Shown here in pieces: positions 33,301-48,300 of a stretch of DNA of 64,000 bases. The stretch's first letter is position 1; the number at the start of each line of letters is the position of its first letter. Below the pieces are notes generated by a model. The model saw only the letters and a list, made by a program, of their open reading frames with translations. It did no database searches and was not told where the DNA came from. Source of the DNA: Galeruca laticollis (taxonomy: Eukaryota; Arthropoda; Insecta; Coleoptera; Chrysomelidae); NCBI GenBank assembly GCA_963921935.1, contig OY998176.1:81942960-82006959 (forward strand). Direction: 5' to 3'. The position numbers and the translations under genes were made by a program.

Positions 33301-36300
33301 AGAAAAAACAATACTTACTGCACAATGAAAAACACATGGGGCATAATGAAACGTTTCATTGTGCCCCAAATTCATCTGTTTCAAGGAACCCCAAACACGT
33401 CATTTTGCTTTCCCATACTCTGTACCACAAACGTGAAACAGTAGAAATGCGAAAGTCGAGCAAAAACTTCAGGGATAGATGTACAATGAAATGCCATAAA
33501 AGCCGATTGAATTAAAAAATCACTCTTACCTGGAGGCAAAAATCCGTTGGCGCTAAATTTTTACTTTTACAGCGAAAAACAACACATTACCTCGTCAAGT
33601 TTGGTACGCGACTGATGAGCAGGGGACGATTAGCTGACTTTGTTGGGTGTGGCCCGCAGCGCTTACTACCGGAATCCCGTTGGACTGGAGACTTCTGTAA
33701 ATCCGGTACACGAACTGTTCCACTGTGCCTCGTGTTCCATTGTGCCCCACCCTCCCTATGCTTTTAAATCCCGAATGGGCAATTTAGATAAATATTATTC
33801 CAAATACTCTGAGATTCAAGATCAGATACAAACTATAGCAGTAGATCCCGAACAAGAATTCGATGACAGAAGTCAAATCGATGAAAAATATGATTCATTA
33901 CATTGTAAATTACAAAATGCTTATGAAAAATTAAACTCAAAACCCATTCAAATTGCTCAATCAAATTTACAATCTCAAAGTGAAACTCATACTCGTTTAC
34001 CGGCAATAGAGATACCAATTTTTGCCCGAGACAGTACAAGACATTTATAGATTTGTTCAATGCATTAATAGTAAATAATACCAGACTACAACTAAAACTG
34101 AAAAATTCTTTTATTTAAAATCATACTTGCGATGTGACCCTCTAAATTTAATTTCGCAATTACCAGTGAATGAAAATAATTTCGATGTAGCTTTAGATTT
34201 GTTAAATTCTAAATATAATAACACAATGCAAATAGTTACTGCCCATTTCAACCGTTTAACAGCTTGTAATAATGTGTCAAAATGTACTGCACAGCAATTA
34301 AGAGCATTTACGTCTGAAGCTAGAGCCATAGTAAAATCATTATCAAATTTAAATATTAAAAGATCTCTTGAAGAAAAAGTGACTGATCAAAATTTAATCA
34401 CTAGCGATAATTTTTTTGACTTCTTAGATAAAAAATTTACTGTCTTAGAAAATTTGCTCATTCAAGAACATAAAACTGACAATTCCTCTCAACCTCATTG
34501 TAGTCCTTGTTCTGGTGTAACCACACCACCCGACATTATTTACAAATCAACACTCACTCCCTGCTCAAACCTTACACAACTCACCACGCAACAATGATCA
34601 ACGTAACCAACCTTTTTCGAGTGCAGCTCATAACTCCAACAACAATCCAACATGCTCCTTCTGTGACAAAACAGGTCACAAAATTTACTCTTGCCCACCA
34701 TTCAGATCACACTCGATACCTGATCGCAACAAATATATAAGAAACAATAAAATGTGCATCAGGTATTTAGGCTCCAAACATACACTCTATAACTGTCTAT
34801 CTACTCGATCATGTTCCAAATGCCGGAAAAGGCATCACACTTTACTTCACTCAACCCCTTCTTCCGCCTTCATGCATTAAACATGACACTCCGAAAATCG
34901 CTATGACACATTCTTTTCATTCTTCTGGTGTGACCACACCACTTAATCAAAACTCACTCTCAAATTAAAATACTCTTAACTCAAAACTCATTCTCAAACC
35001 AAAACTTAATCTCAAATAAACATTCACTATCTTACTTAACACTCTTTTAGTGCAGCGTAGCACTCACTCATTACTACTTCAACTTCTTTCTCGTCAAGGA
35101 AACCAAAGCTTTCGTACTCTGGAAATAAAATCATTTTCAATGTACAAGGTGATTCAAAACGTTATTTGATTAATTCAATGATTTATTTCAGGTTTTGTGT
35201 AGGTGGATTTTGAGTGTGAAGAAAAATTACAGACCAGTGAAATATCACAATTGGAGGCATGCGCTTAACGTTGCTCAGACTATGTTTGCCATGTTCAAAA
35301 CTGGGAAAATGGAAAGGTAATACATAGACAATAACATTACATACTTGAATCATAATTGAAGAAAAAATTATCGACTAACGAATCATCTCCTTGGATTTTT
35401 GAATATTTTTTGTAGAAACATTCAAAAGGTTGTAAACATCGTTCACAAATGAAGATTCAAAGCTAGGTTTCTATGACAATCCAGTAGTAGCATGAAACAT
35501 ATTAGTGTAAACATAACGCATGATTAGAAATTATCTTCACCCAACTCTTGTAAAAAAGTTTACGGTTGTATTGCAGAAAGAAGATAATAATGAATAACGC
35601 TGTCACCGGTGTTGATACTTCTCGTATTTTGTCACCACCGCTGTAATAAACCTGCAATTTCACGTTATCAGTGTAACAAATATTAAAAAAAGTAATTAAG
35701 TTGTAAGCGATTTAAATTCGAAAGAGAATTTAAGGACAAACTGTCAACAGTGCCCACGGCACAAGGGTATAAAATACCTCTAGAGAAAAGGAACCTATCG
35801 GCTCGAGCGGGAAAGGTTTTATTGTGAACGAATGTTCCACAAAAGGGCTGCCGGAGCTTATATGCCCGGACTGACATCCATGTCAAATAATTATGCCGCC
35901 TCCCACAAGAATAAGCAAATATTCAACGTCTATAAATAGTAGTATGAAATTTCGCAGCTGTCTGTATCTTATAGTAGAGGGGATTAGGGGATTTAGAAAT
36001 AAAATTGCTGAACTTTTTAACAAAACAAAACTAAATACATTGACTAATACAAAAAATGCAACAAAATTTAAATTCAAACAAGTAACAAAAAAACTTAGAC
36101 TTGATTAGGACAACAAAATTTGTTTCTGATAAAAAAACTTCATTATTAAATAGAACTAAATCTAAAGCTCCTAGAATATCCGTTGATAATATATGATTGA
36201 ACGTTCGACAACGAAGAAAATGCTGACAAGTTGTTACAGTATCCCCTAAATCGTTCTCACTGTTGAGCGTGTTACATGGAGAACTAAATTATTACGATGT

Positions 36301-39300
36301 CTTGATCTATTTGCAATTTTCTACGACCGGAGACTCGGCTGTATGAACGTCCACAAATGGTATTTGCTTAAACAATTTATGAAAATTTGACCCAAGGTCA
36401 AAAATTAACGCATTTATTATCAATTTTTCCTCACCATACTTCATTTGTTATTATTAAATGGCATGTTTTAGGTTTATGAGTGATTTAGAGATATTGGGTT
36501 TAATAGTAGCTTGCCTATGTCACGATCTGGACCATCGAGGTACTAACAATGCTTTCCAGATGAAAACGGATTCACCGTTAGCAGTGTTATATTCAACAAG
36601 TACTATGGAACACCACCATTTCGACCAGTGCGTAATGATCCTCAATACTGACAGCAATAATATTTTCCAAGTAGGTGGGTTAGCTATGAGCAATTTAAAT
36701 AGGATCTAAAATGGATTTAAACATATATCTCAGTTCTATTCTATTGATATTTAGTAGAATTATTTAATATTTTGTTAGTTTCTAAAGGTGGTTTGCTTTT
36801 GAAAAAATTTATATTGAATTTTGTGGATGGAAATTAATTAATTCTATCTTATATACGGTGCTAGGAATATTCTTCGGTAATATAGGATTTTAATACAGTA
36901 TCAATAAGCGACAATGTGTTAGAAAGAAACAAGTATATTCAGAGTATCACCCATTCTCATTAACAGGGTATCATAACATGCCAAAGAAGTATCGTTGCAC
37001 AAACTGATAAATTGTTTTTTTAAATATCACTCCAATCATTATAAATATTCTAAAAATAGGTTGAAAAGTTAATAATTTTAATGGTTATAATATGAAAAAC
37101 AATGAATCGACAATATTAACAGTGAATACGCTACTTTTTGAAATAATTTATTATTGCAACTCGATAATTAAATACTGAACATATTATAAAATGGTAAATA
37201 TTCAATTTTGAACGATTACTGCCTGTAATTCCTACGCTTCTGATAAAATGATTTCGTCTACAGCCGTAATTCTCCTATTTTTATCTATCCCCTCTCTTAA
37301 TTTTCAATCTACACGTTGAAAGTATAAGTGCCCATACAATATTCCTTTTTAAGAATAACAGAAATAATTTCTGATTTAATTCTAACGTAAAACAATAATC
37401 GCCTCATAGGAAAATATAAGAGGCACATGGCATTACAAGTGCGTTAGAGAGTCATGGTGAGACAGACAATCTAAAATCAGCGTAGATTATTGCAGTTAAA
37501 ATAAGGATATTAGAATATACGAATACGAATCGTGCATGCGCTCCCTCGAGGGCGGTACTTTTTACCGGCTATGGTTCAGGCGTTTAACAGTACGTCACTA
37601 CCTGTTTGTTTTTGATTAATAAACGATCTTTGTAAATCTTATAAAATGAGCATGCAGATACACCAAAAAGTGCAAATTGTAAAATGGTATTACCAGGGTA
37701 ATTCATATCGAGAAATAGCAGAAAATTTATTTATTGTAACATTCGAAAATACCCAACAAATTAGCAAGGAACAAGTGAGAACGGTTATAATAAATTTTGA
37801 AGAACATGGATGTGTCACTCCTACAAAACATGGACCGCGTACACAAAATCGTCACATCCGACACGAAAAGAAAGGATTTCTTTATCATTGCAAAGTCTTT
37901 TTCTGCTATTTATTTTAAGGTTTTGACAATTCTCAGCTTCATAGAAAATAGCGGTATCATCCGCAAATCCGAAGAGTGTTCCCTTGCTTTGCAGTGAAAA
38001 TAAACCGTTTATATAAATATTAAACAGCAAGGAGCCAAATATAGTGCCTTACGGAACTCCGCATTGAACCATCCTGTTACCACTCTTCACTTTATCGATA
38101 CGTACAGTCTGCAAGAGTATTCGGTGATTAACTGTGTCGAATGCTTCACTTAAATCAATAAAGACACACACAAGGTTTATCTCTCTTCTAAGGCATCATT
38201 TACTTTACTTACTAGTTTTAGAACTGCGTCTTGAGAAGATGTTTTTTTTTTATTTAAAGCCAAACTGATTTTCGGATGTTATACTTTTTTATATATCAAT
38301 CTGATTTATTTTTTAATATATTTTTGAAAGACTGGAGATTAGGGAAATCAGTCTATAATTATTGGTATCATTTTTACTTCCTTTTTTAAAAATCGGTATC
38401 ACCACCGATTCTTTGAGGAGAGATGAATATACTCCGGTATTGATACTTCAATTTATTATATGGGTTAGAAGTTCAGCAATAACATCAGTTATTCCTTTGA
38501 GTGCTCCTTATTTTATCTCATCTGTTCCTGGCTCCTTTTTAGATTTTAGCTTATATATACTAGTACGAACTGTACGAATTTCTCATTAAATTCGGACAAT
38601 AGTCGGTTCGTCCCTGCTATAATACTTTGAGTGCAAACGTTAGCCAGTTTTTAGACTAGCTTCACTTTACCTCTAAAAATGCACTTGTTCAGATGCAATG
38701 TCATAGAACGTCTGATCCTTGTGCTTCTGCAAAAGGCAGTGTTTTTCCTCTATAAAATGGGGATAGTACCGCTTAATTGTTAATATTTGATAAGTATAGT
38801 GTAATCTATTATTGGATCTGATTGTAAGTACTTTTATCATTATTAAAAGGATAAAATATCAAGTTTTATCTATGCCGACTTTGTTAAAGTCGAAAATCAT
38901 TCACCTTGCATGGTTACCACACGTTTAATAGTGCCGGAGAACTTTTGGTAGCTAATTTCAAGATCTATTGTATTTTTTATGTCGTATGGTTTCCCACTGA
39001 TTTATGAACGTTTTATCAATTTATTACGTTACTATTTTATGGAAATTGTTGAACTTATACATACAAACATAAAACTATTATGTGATTGATTAAAACTAAG
39101 TGCGGGTTTAGCTTTAACTGTAAATATTGTAAATTTGTATAGGTTAGCGTATAATTTTCAGACTTTTCAACCGGCCATTGACGATATTCGTACTGGCGGT
39201 GCTAATTATGAGTAAGCTGCATGCTTACTCATAATTAGCAGCATGTTTATTCACCTTTAGCAGAGTGTTTTTTATCCAACTTCTGGATTTTTGACTCTTG

Positions 39301-42300
39301 TAGTTTTTTCTGTAAATAATCTCATTTTTTACATACTAAAATAAAGAATCTATTGTAATACTTGACATTTATTTATTTTCATGTATATTTATGAATAGGT
39401 TATCCCTCTGCCTCTGGTACGGATAACAAGCTCCTCCACATTGTTTGGTTTCCGAAAACTGCGACCTGATATTCTATTTTATCTTCTGCTCAAACACGAA
39501 CTTTCTCTGTATTAGCGTCAATTAATAAAAAGGAGTTCGGCAATGACTGATTCTTGGGGATGAAATCTTTATCCCTTAGTATTTTACTTGCTAATTTGTT
39601 ACCGACATTTATAAAGTACTCGTTAAATGCATTACTTATTAATGTTTATCTAGGAGTACCTCACCATTTTCATCTTTTAATTGGTCAATTTGCTTTTTCT
39701 TGTTTTGTTTGCCACACAAACTTTTCACCATGTCCCACAATTTTTTGGAATTTCCAGAATTTAGGTCAATTTTATGTATGTAGTAGTCCGTTTTGGCTTT
39801 TTAGATTGCATATGCTACTCTATTTCTACGCGCTTTATATGGAATTTTGTGCCTATTATTGTTTGGATCTTTCAGAAGTTTTTTAAACTTTTAATTTTTT
39901 TCGTTCATTAAGTGTAGTAGAGAGTTAGTCAGCCATAGTGCAATCTTAGTTTTTTTACGTAATTGTTTCTTTTATTCTAATCAATTTTTTTGTAGCCGAA
40001 TCAGGATCATCGTCAGTTAGGACACAGTCCCAAGGAACGAGACTGAACAAATGAATCGACTTATCCCATACACGGTGCACATAATTCATCCGTTTTGCGT
40101 ATTGGTCCAGGACAAACCTGCACAAACACTACAATAGTAGACCATTGGACAATTTTTTATTGACGGCCATTTAACCGGACAAAAATATTTCAATATGCTG
40201 CAAAATCATATTACTCCTGCCCTTATACAATTAGGTGTCAACTTCAATGATATTTGGTACCAACATGACGGTTGTGCATTGCATATTTATTGATTAGTAA
40301 TAAATTTTTTAAATACTCAATTTCCCAATCGAATAATCTCCACGAATGGTAAGATTACATAGCTTGCTAGATCTCCAGATTTGGCACCCAACGATTTCTT
40401 TTTGTGGGGTTATGTGAAATCGAGAATTTATGGATTCCAGGAGAACAGGGCTAGTTCCCCGAATGAACTTAGGGAACAAATTCTACAAGCCTGTAGAGAT
40501 AACACCTCAAATCCTCACCTATATTCGTCAAAAATTGTATAACCGGCTCGGTTACTGTTTAGCTCAAAACGGGGGTTTCCTTGAACATTTGATTTAAATT
40601 CATTGAAGAATTAAGATTTTTTTTATTTTTAATTTCTCACCTATCAGAATACTATTTTTACTTAAAAATAATAGGTATTTTCATTATAATTCGATTTTAT
40701 GTTTATTATCGAAAGCGTTTTTTAATTCGTACTGTGTATTTACACAAAGAGTAACAACGAACATAAAAATAGTGAAACAATTTTTATTGATACAAAAAAG
40801 TGTTCGGGCGACATATTTCCACGTCGCCAAATCTCAAAAACTGAAGTTTTCAACCGCTTTCAAACTGAAAACTAGAAGAATTTCTAGCATTAGAATAAAA
40901 TGTTGAACAAATAGATCGGATTAATTATATTGATCTGTTACAACCTCTCGAATTATCATAATTAAAAACTTCTTATAACTTCTTCTCATGTTAGAACAAT
41001 GCATTTTACAATTAATATCAATGTACAATGAAAACCGGCAACGTATCAGTTTACTTCAACTCGTTCGATGATATCCTGTTATTACCTACAATGAATTTAT
41101 GCTTGTTTTGTAACACATCGTTGTTGCTTACGGACATGTTTTTTCGGCACGTTTTCCATTTTATGATATCCTGTTAGAAAAAAGAGTAATACACTGAATT
41201 TATATTTGTTCCTTTCTAGCACATTGTCGCTTATGGAGTCTGTATTAAAAACCCTATGTTACCAAAGAATATTCCTAGCACTGTATAATTAGTCCCTGAA
41301 ATTATTTCTGAGACAGATCGCTTCAAATATTTGAATATTCTTGATATCATTTACAATAAAGAATAACTTGAATTCAATTTTACTTTACTTAAAACAAGTT
41401 ATTTTGAAGAAGATAAACGATTTTTCGCAGAACAGTTTCAATTGTTTTTTATTTCCATTAAATAATCTTCATTAAAATCATCATATAGTCAAAAATATGA
41501 GATGATGGCCAATTCTCAGCAACCACTACCGCTTACTCGATTCTTTTGACCGGGTATGAAGAAAACTAGTATACACTATACATGGGCAGAGGGCTTTATG
41601 GCGCGCAGTGTATGAAACTCAATATTTAGTGTAATATATTAATGATGTATAACGTTACACTGTTATAAAAAACAGTTTTGTACATTATTATATCTGATTA
41701 AAGTTCTGTTTTCTAGGCATTATCACCTGAGGATTATCGCAAGGTAATGAGAATTGTCGAGACTGCAATTTTATCCACCGATTTGGCAATGTATTTTAAG
41801 AAGAAAAACAAATTTTTAGAATTAATTGAAAATGGGGAGTTTGATTGGCAGAGCGACGACAAAAAAGAGTGTAAGATATATTCTATTCTTTCAAAAATCT
41901 TACACTTGTTTTTAATTTACAGTTTTTATTTCCAACTAAGGAAAAATTAAATTTCTTTTTTTGTGAAGTACTTTCCGGAATGATGATGACAGCTTGTGAC
42001 GTCAGCGCCATAGCAAAACCATGGGATGTCCAACATAGGGTCGCCAAACTAGTAGCCGACGAGTTTTTCGATCAAGGGGATTTGGAAAAACTGCAGCTTA
42101 AGGAGCAGCCCATTGTAAGTACCTAATCACCTCGTATGCGTAAAATATAGGCTTTAAAGGAGTCACTGGCAGAATCGGCAGCTGATATTTCACCTACTAT
42201 CATGGCACTAATCCATTATTTTGAAAAACCAAAAATTTCATCACTTTCTATATTTCAATTGAACCCAAAGCTAAGACTTGCGAAGGGGTTGGTGGCTCAG

Positions 42301-45300
42301 TGAATATAACAAGGACTCGAAATATTTCCTGGTTATTATTTAGTTAGAAGTTGAACATACTTTTCCTTTCCACTACAACAAACTTACACTAACTGGCATG
42401 CGTTTCGATAACCAAGTTACCCTCTTCAGAGACCGAAAGTTATCGAAATGCGTGTCAGATAATATAATTGTGAGTGTTATTGCAATGGTATTGAATAATG
42501 TATTCAATATGAATATCCCCAACGGTTCAGAAATTCCAACTTAATTAGAAGTTATCAAAGACCTAGATGTGTATTGTTGATATATCTACACTTACGAAAA
42601 GGTAGAAGATAAGAAAACACACCATAGAGAAAGTAATATATTATTGTTTACAATTACTTAGAAAAAGAATAGACTTAGCATCTCATTCATAAGTTTAAGT
42701 AATAATAAGAATATATTTTGGATATATGTAAATAAAAATAATAGTTTTTCACAGCAGGTAGGTACATTTAGATTTAAGGATGGAGAAGTTGTCGAAGGGG
42801 AAGCGGCAGAAAAATTTGCTGAATATTTTGCATCGCTGCATTCAGTCTAATTATAATATCGACTTCAAGGATTTAATTAGTAATTGTAACTTTACCTTGC
42901 TGTTGTTACTACAAGAAGTGAGGTTACATTGCCAAAGGTTCACTTTTCGCCGGAGAGCATAAGGCCGTAAGTTAGTGAGGAATATTTGAAAGCTGGTTCT
43001 GTATTATTTTTTTAAGGTGCCACTTGATTAGTAGGACATTCAAGAAACTCTTACTGATTAATCAAGAAACCGACAGTGAACAAATTAGCTATTATAACTT
43101 TTCAAATCTGTTATTTATATTGTTTTGCTCGTACGTTTGTGAATCAAATAAAACACATTTTATTGCCAATGAAACAGTTTAATTAAATGTAATGGAACCT
43201 TGAATAGATGGTGTAATAACCTGTCTCAATAAATATGAGGTAACCGACTCCAATTATGCACTGATAATCAGTTCTCAATGGTTGGTTAATTTAAAATGTT
43301 TAACAGTACTAATGTTATCAACTATCTGAGATTATTATGTACAATACACTAAATCTTTAGTAACACGTAAATGGTATACCAGTTACAGCCTTACAAACTG
43401 TAATAATTAACAAGATGTCACCAAATAGATCAAAAGTGTCTCTTATGTAGTAAGATTAAGTTGAAATATAATTTCAGCGCGATATGTAATAATAAAGTTA
43501 ATATTTCAACTCTACAAAGTTGAAAGAATGTAATAATAAAATTGTGAAGTTACTAAATATTGAAATATAAAAGTTAATGTGCTATTAAACGTTAAAACAT
43601 CAGATGAAAACGAATAAAACTTTAAATGCTACTTGCGGTTACTGTCCAAACTATTAAACGTCAATCGGCTTAATTGACAAGCCACATCTGGCTTGTGGAA
43701 CAAGATTCAGCCATGCGGTTAAGAATCGTTGTCCATAATGGAATAATTCCGCAGTTATCACCAACAAACATAAGTCCAGCTTCGTCCTTTGAAGTGGAAA
43801 CGCCGTTACAAGCACTTGTCGCTCTGTAGAGTTAACGCAATCCGATACACGTCTCTACAACCATGAAGGGAGTACTATAGTCTGTCAGCTATCTCTACGA
43901 AAATATTGAAAATATATCCCATACAGGAAACATCCGAAATTTGAGGCTTCTTAAAATATTGACATGATCATCCTATTATTGATTACCATCACCCATAAAA
44001 ACTGTTAAACCATATCCATTTGGCAAAAAAGTATTGTAAAAAATTGTATGTAAAAACTATGCTGTACAGAATAACCCTAAAAAGAAATTGGGGCTATAGC
44101 GTGAAAATATATGTACAAGACGAAAGCTTACCTTGTTGCCAAGGGGTTTTCACCACGATAGTTCCGAAAATAGATGGAATAAACCATGTGCCACCGGCCA
44201 TTTTCTATACTCACGACTTGTCATACTCGACACTTGAAAAGTATCAGACAAGTGATTTCAATAATTTTAACTTCGATTTACTATTGACATCTGCAATCAG
44301 TGTTACCACTGGCAATCAAATAAAATCCCCACATAAAATGATAAAATACTCGTGGATTGGTTAAATCACATGAAGAATATTAATAAAAATATTACTCTAA
44401 TGCTTAAATAATTTCTATTGATGCCTCATATTACCTATTTAAAACACGCCTCAGCGTGTTTAAATCGAACTTTCAAACACGCGCGTTTTTTAAAGTTCCT
44501 ATGGTAACAACAACAACTCGAGAAACGTAAGTATCAATGACAACTTTTTTTATTAGTTTTTAAATTGTATATTTTCATTGTGAACCAATGTCTTATTTGG
44601 TTTTTTCTGCAAAATTTATTTATATATTCATATATAGGTTGTATCCTTTTAAATATAAATAAAGAATCTTTTTGATTATTGATCTGACAGCAGTACCTCG
44701 TAACGTCAAATAAAAATAAATACTATTTAGGATGGACTGTCACGAAACTTGGCTGGGCATCGAGGACGGACTTCCATTTTTTTGTAGTAATAATATAATA
44801 TTTTATGATTTCAAAGTGCAGCAATAAAAAAATAGCGTAAAGTATTCGTGGATAACTGGTCTTTCAAACACTTGCTCTATTTCGAGCACTCCGGCTACGC
44901 CGTCGTGCTCGAAAAATCGCGCGTGTTTGAAAGACCTCTTTATCCACTTATACTTTAATCTACTATTAAACCCATAGATAATTTCCTTACGCAAGCAACT
45001 ATAAAGAAGTGTGTATAAAGTTGCATACTCAGTGGGTGGCTTAACCGAATTATCGCACCTCCGTGAGTTATAATATTATACAAAGCATTGTATTTTTATC
45101 ATGCTATATAATAATCCTATTTTAAATATTTCTGAGATTACAATAAATGATTATGAGATAGCAATAAAGAAACTAAATCCCAAAAAAGCGGCTGTATCCG
45201 ACGGAATTCCTCCATACATACTAAAAGGATGCTATGAATCGCTAGGGACACTTTTTATTGTATATCTATAACAATATACTCACAAACGCACAATTTCCAG

Positions 45301-48300
45301 AAAAATGGAAATTATCATTATACTCTTTCTATACACAAATCTGGAGATAGAAATATTGTTGAAAATGACAGGGGTGTGTCGATTATATGTGATGTTTTTA
45401 AGGTTTTTGAACAGATAATATATCTAAAAATTTATAATCACGTAAAAAATAATATAATTGTTAAACAACAGCGCTCAATAAACACAAATTTATTTAATTT
45501 TACGGAAGTAGTAAATGATACGTTCGAGGATCGATTACAACTAGATGTCATATATACAGATTTTAAAAAAGCTTTCGATCAAGTTAATCACGACATATTG
45601 CTGAAAAAATTACACAATCATGGAATGTCAAATAATTTATTGAAACTTATATCAAACTATCTACGTAACAGGCATTTTGTAGTAAAACATAACGGAAATA
45701 CATCTGGAAAATTCCATGCAAACTCAGGAGTTCCGCAAGGATCAAACCTTGGTCCTCTTGTTTATTTTATTTATCAATGATCTTCCAGGTAATGTTTCGA
45801 ATTCTGAGAGTTTGGTATTTGCGGATGACTTCAAGATGTTCAGGAAGATTCAAACTGTTCGGGATTGCATACTACTGCAAAAAAAATAAACAACATAATT
45901 AGATGGAGCAAGGAGAATAAATTATGTTTTAATGTTGTGTTATGCCTATATCTAAGAAAAAGGAGTGTATAATTTTTGATTATTTAATGGACCAAGAAGT
46001 ATTAAAAAATGAAGGATGAAGTTAAGGATCTTGGAATTACCTATAACAGTCAAATGTCTTTTTTTGCACATATCAAATGAATTATAGCAAAGAAATGCTA
46101 ATTAATTAGGTAAACTCTAAATATGCTTATTATAGCAATAAACAGACACGTCTGCTTTTTATTGGCCCTTATTAATTATTCAAAACAATTATAGCAAAAA
46201 TTGGTGTATGTTTTTATTGAAAAGAAACAAATAAAAAATATTTTATAAAAATATTAATAAAATTATGATTACAAATTTAATGTATTTGTCTTCATATTTA
46301 TTAATACATGGCAACTGAAGTTCATCTTCCATTTTTCTCTACCATTTCTCCTCAGAACAAAAATAAAATAAAAAGATTATAAAAATATCCATTTTTTACG
46401 ATTCTACACTCACAAAGGGTTGGTGACCCCCACTTACATATTCTACTCACATACATTTTTTTTGCTACAAAACATATTAGCTTCGTCACCTTCTCAAAGA
46501 ACCGTTAGGATAACATACAAATATACTTCCTTTATAGTCATGGCTGTACCCGCGTATTCCAGATAATTTAGGTTAAGATCGTCGAGCAAAACTTCACAAG
46601 AACCGATTTCACATTAGCTATCTCATCGTGTTCCTGTTCCAAACACAATTTCATTCAGAAGACTTCTGACATCTTCTCATTAGAGGAAAGAAGGTGTTTT
46701 CTAGCTCTTGAAAATGCATCCGCGTTGAATCCTAGCATTTACCTATATTTTTTATGGTAATATTATTGAGCCTTATAACTTTTCGGTATATTGTATTTTG
46801 TCTTGCGTTCGGTTCCCAATCCCCGTGAACTATCTTCTTCTTTTCATTGTACGTCAAGAAGCCTCTCCTCGTCTAACCCAATCATCTTTAATGATTGATG
46901 CTGAATTACTTTTCTACGTTAAATTTGTTGAAATTATGCGCAGCCCCCATACACCATTTTCTTTCGAAAATAATACAAAACACCCATACCTTTATATCCA
47001 AATTTCTGAAATTTGCTATCTTCTGAGATTTCTCTGAGAGCATCAATATCTTTTCCTTCTCAATGTTACCAAACTATTTATTTTTTCAGGCACAAATGGA
47101 CAGGGAAAGAAAAGACGAACTGCCCCAAATGCAAGTTGGTTTTATAGACGTAATATGTCTACCGTTATACAGGGTTTTATCCGAAACGTTTCCTTGGATG
47201 AAACCACTATATCAAGGGACAGTCGAGAACAGGCAACATTGGCAAGATTTAGCTGAAAAAGTTGAAATGGGTCTAACGTGGATAGATCACGATACCATCG
47301 ATAAACCTGTCGAAGCTTTTACAGGTAACAAAATAATTGTATTCCAATTTCATAGTTTTAGATTGACATATTATGGAATATACCTCGTAAGTTCAAATTA
47401 GCATTACTTGGGAGGGAAAAAGGAAAATAGGAATAGTATTGAATTATGTAGCTAAACAGAAAACCTCAAAAATTGTTGTATCTTCTGTACATAACCACAG
47501 TATACAAATACAAACAGTAGTGCATCTTGGACAGGCGGCAAAAATCGCGCAGATTTGACTGCGCAGACTAGACGCCATGTTCTGAGGATAAAATATTTAA
47601 ACTGACCAAGAATAAAGAGTGTGGTGCATTCTCCTGTCACTGTCACTGTCTGAATCCAACCAATGGAATATCGACATTCGAGTTAATTGACAGTCTGAGC
47701 GTCTGACATTACTCGGCACGATGAACAGAGGAACAAGAAAACGTCACGAACAGCATTTTCATCTGTGATTTTTCATTATTTAATTTTATGTTAATTGCAT
47801 TTTGTGTGAACAGGTGTGTGTTTTTATAAGTATAGACCCTAATAAGATCACAATATATCAACATTTAACATACGGAAATTAATAAATTATCCTCATTTGT
47901 CGCTTTGTTACCATAAAGAAATTTAAGTACGATTCTGTCGTTCCCATAAAGACGGCTTCTGACCTGACATTTATCCAGAAAACATGGCCGACAGTTACTT
48001 TGAAACTTCAAAGGTACCGCCTTGAAGATGCACTACTGTTTGTTAGGTATACTGTGACATAACCTCAAAAATAAACAAAAACGGTATAGGGCCACAGCCT
48101 AATGAACACACAGCCCAGACTCTTAACGTCGGCACTTTGATATTATTTATTGAAAATCTGTGACCTTGAGGACGCCATTTGGGTGTAAATGTCAGAGTTG
48201 GCTGTAACTTTATTTTGGTACCGCTGGCAGGGCCGTCCTTAGAGATGTAAAGTAAACATGAGAGTATTATGTTTATTTAAATTTACATAGATAATTATAA

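Larger units (their letters stand above)
37600..40640 (+). mobile_element. DUF4817-type DNA transposon split by a LINE
   Basis: The N-terminal part at 37646-37850 reads MSMQIHQKVQIVKWYYQGNS, then YREIAENLFIVTFEN and INFEEHGCVTPTKHG, the DUF4817 HTH. The catalytic part resumes at about 40130: FFIDGHLTGQKYFNML, IWYQHDGCALHIY (second Asp) and LARSPDLAPNDFFLWGYVKS (third acid), ending GGFLEHL-like in a broken frame near 40590. Between them is minus-strand LINE sequence. The first catalytic Asp region is missing. Element ends were not defined. Confidence 0.75.

Noticed and set aside
43660..43870. Possible structured RNA gene on the minus strand
   Set aside because: GC-richer than its surroundings but I could not match it to any tRNA, snRNA or snoRNA layout.
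44020..44364. 114-codon plus-strand open frame
   Set aside because: No recognisable domain, no splice or regulatory context; the final part resembles translated A+T-rich noncoding DNA.
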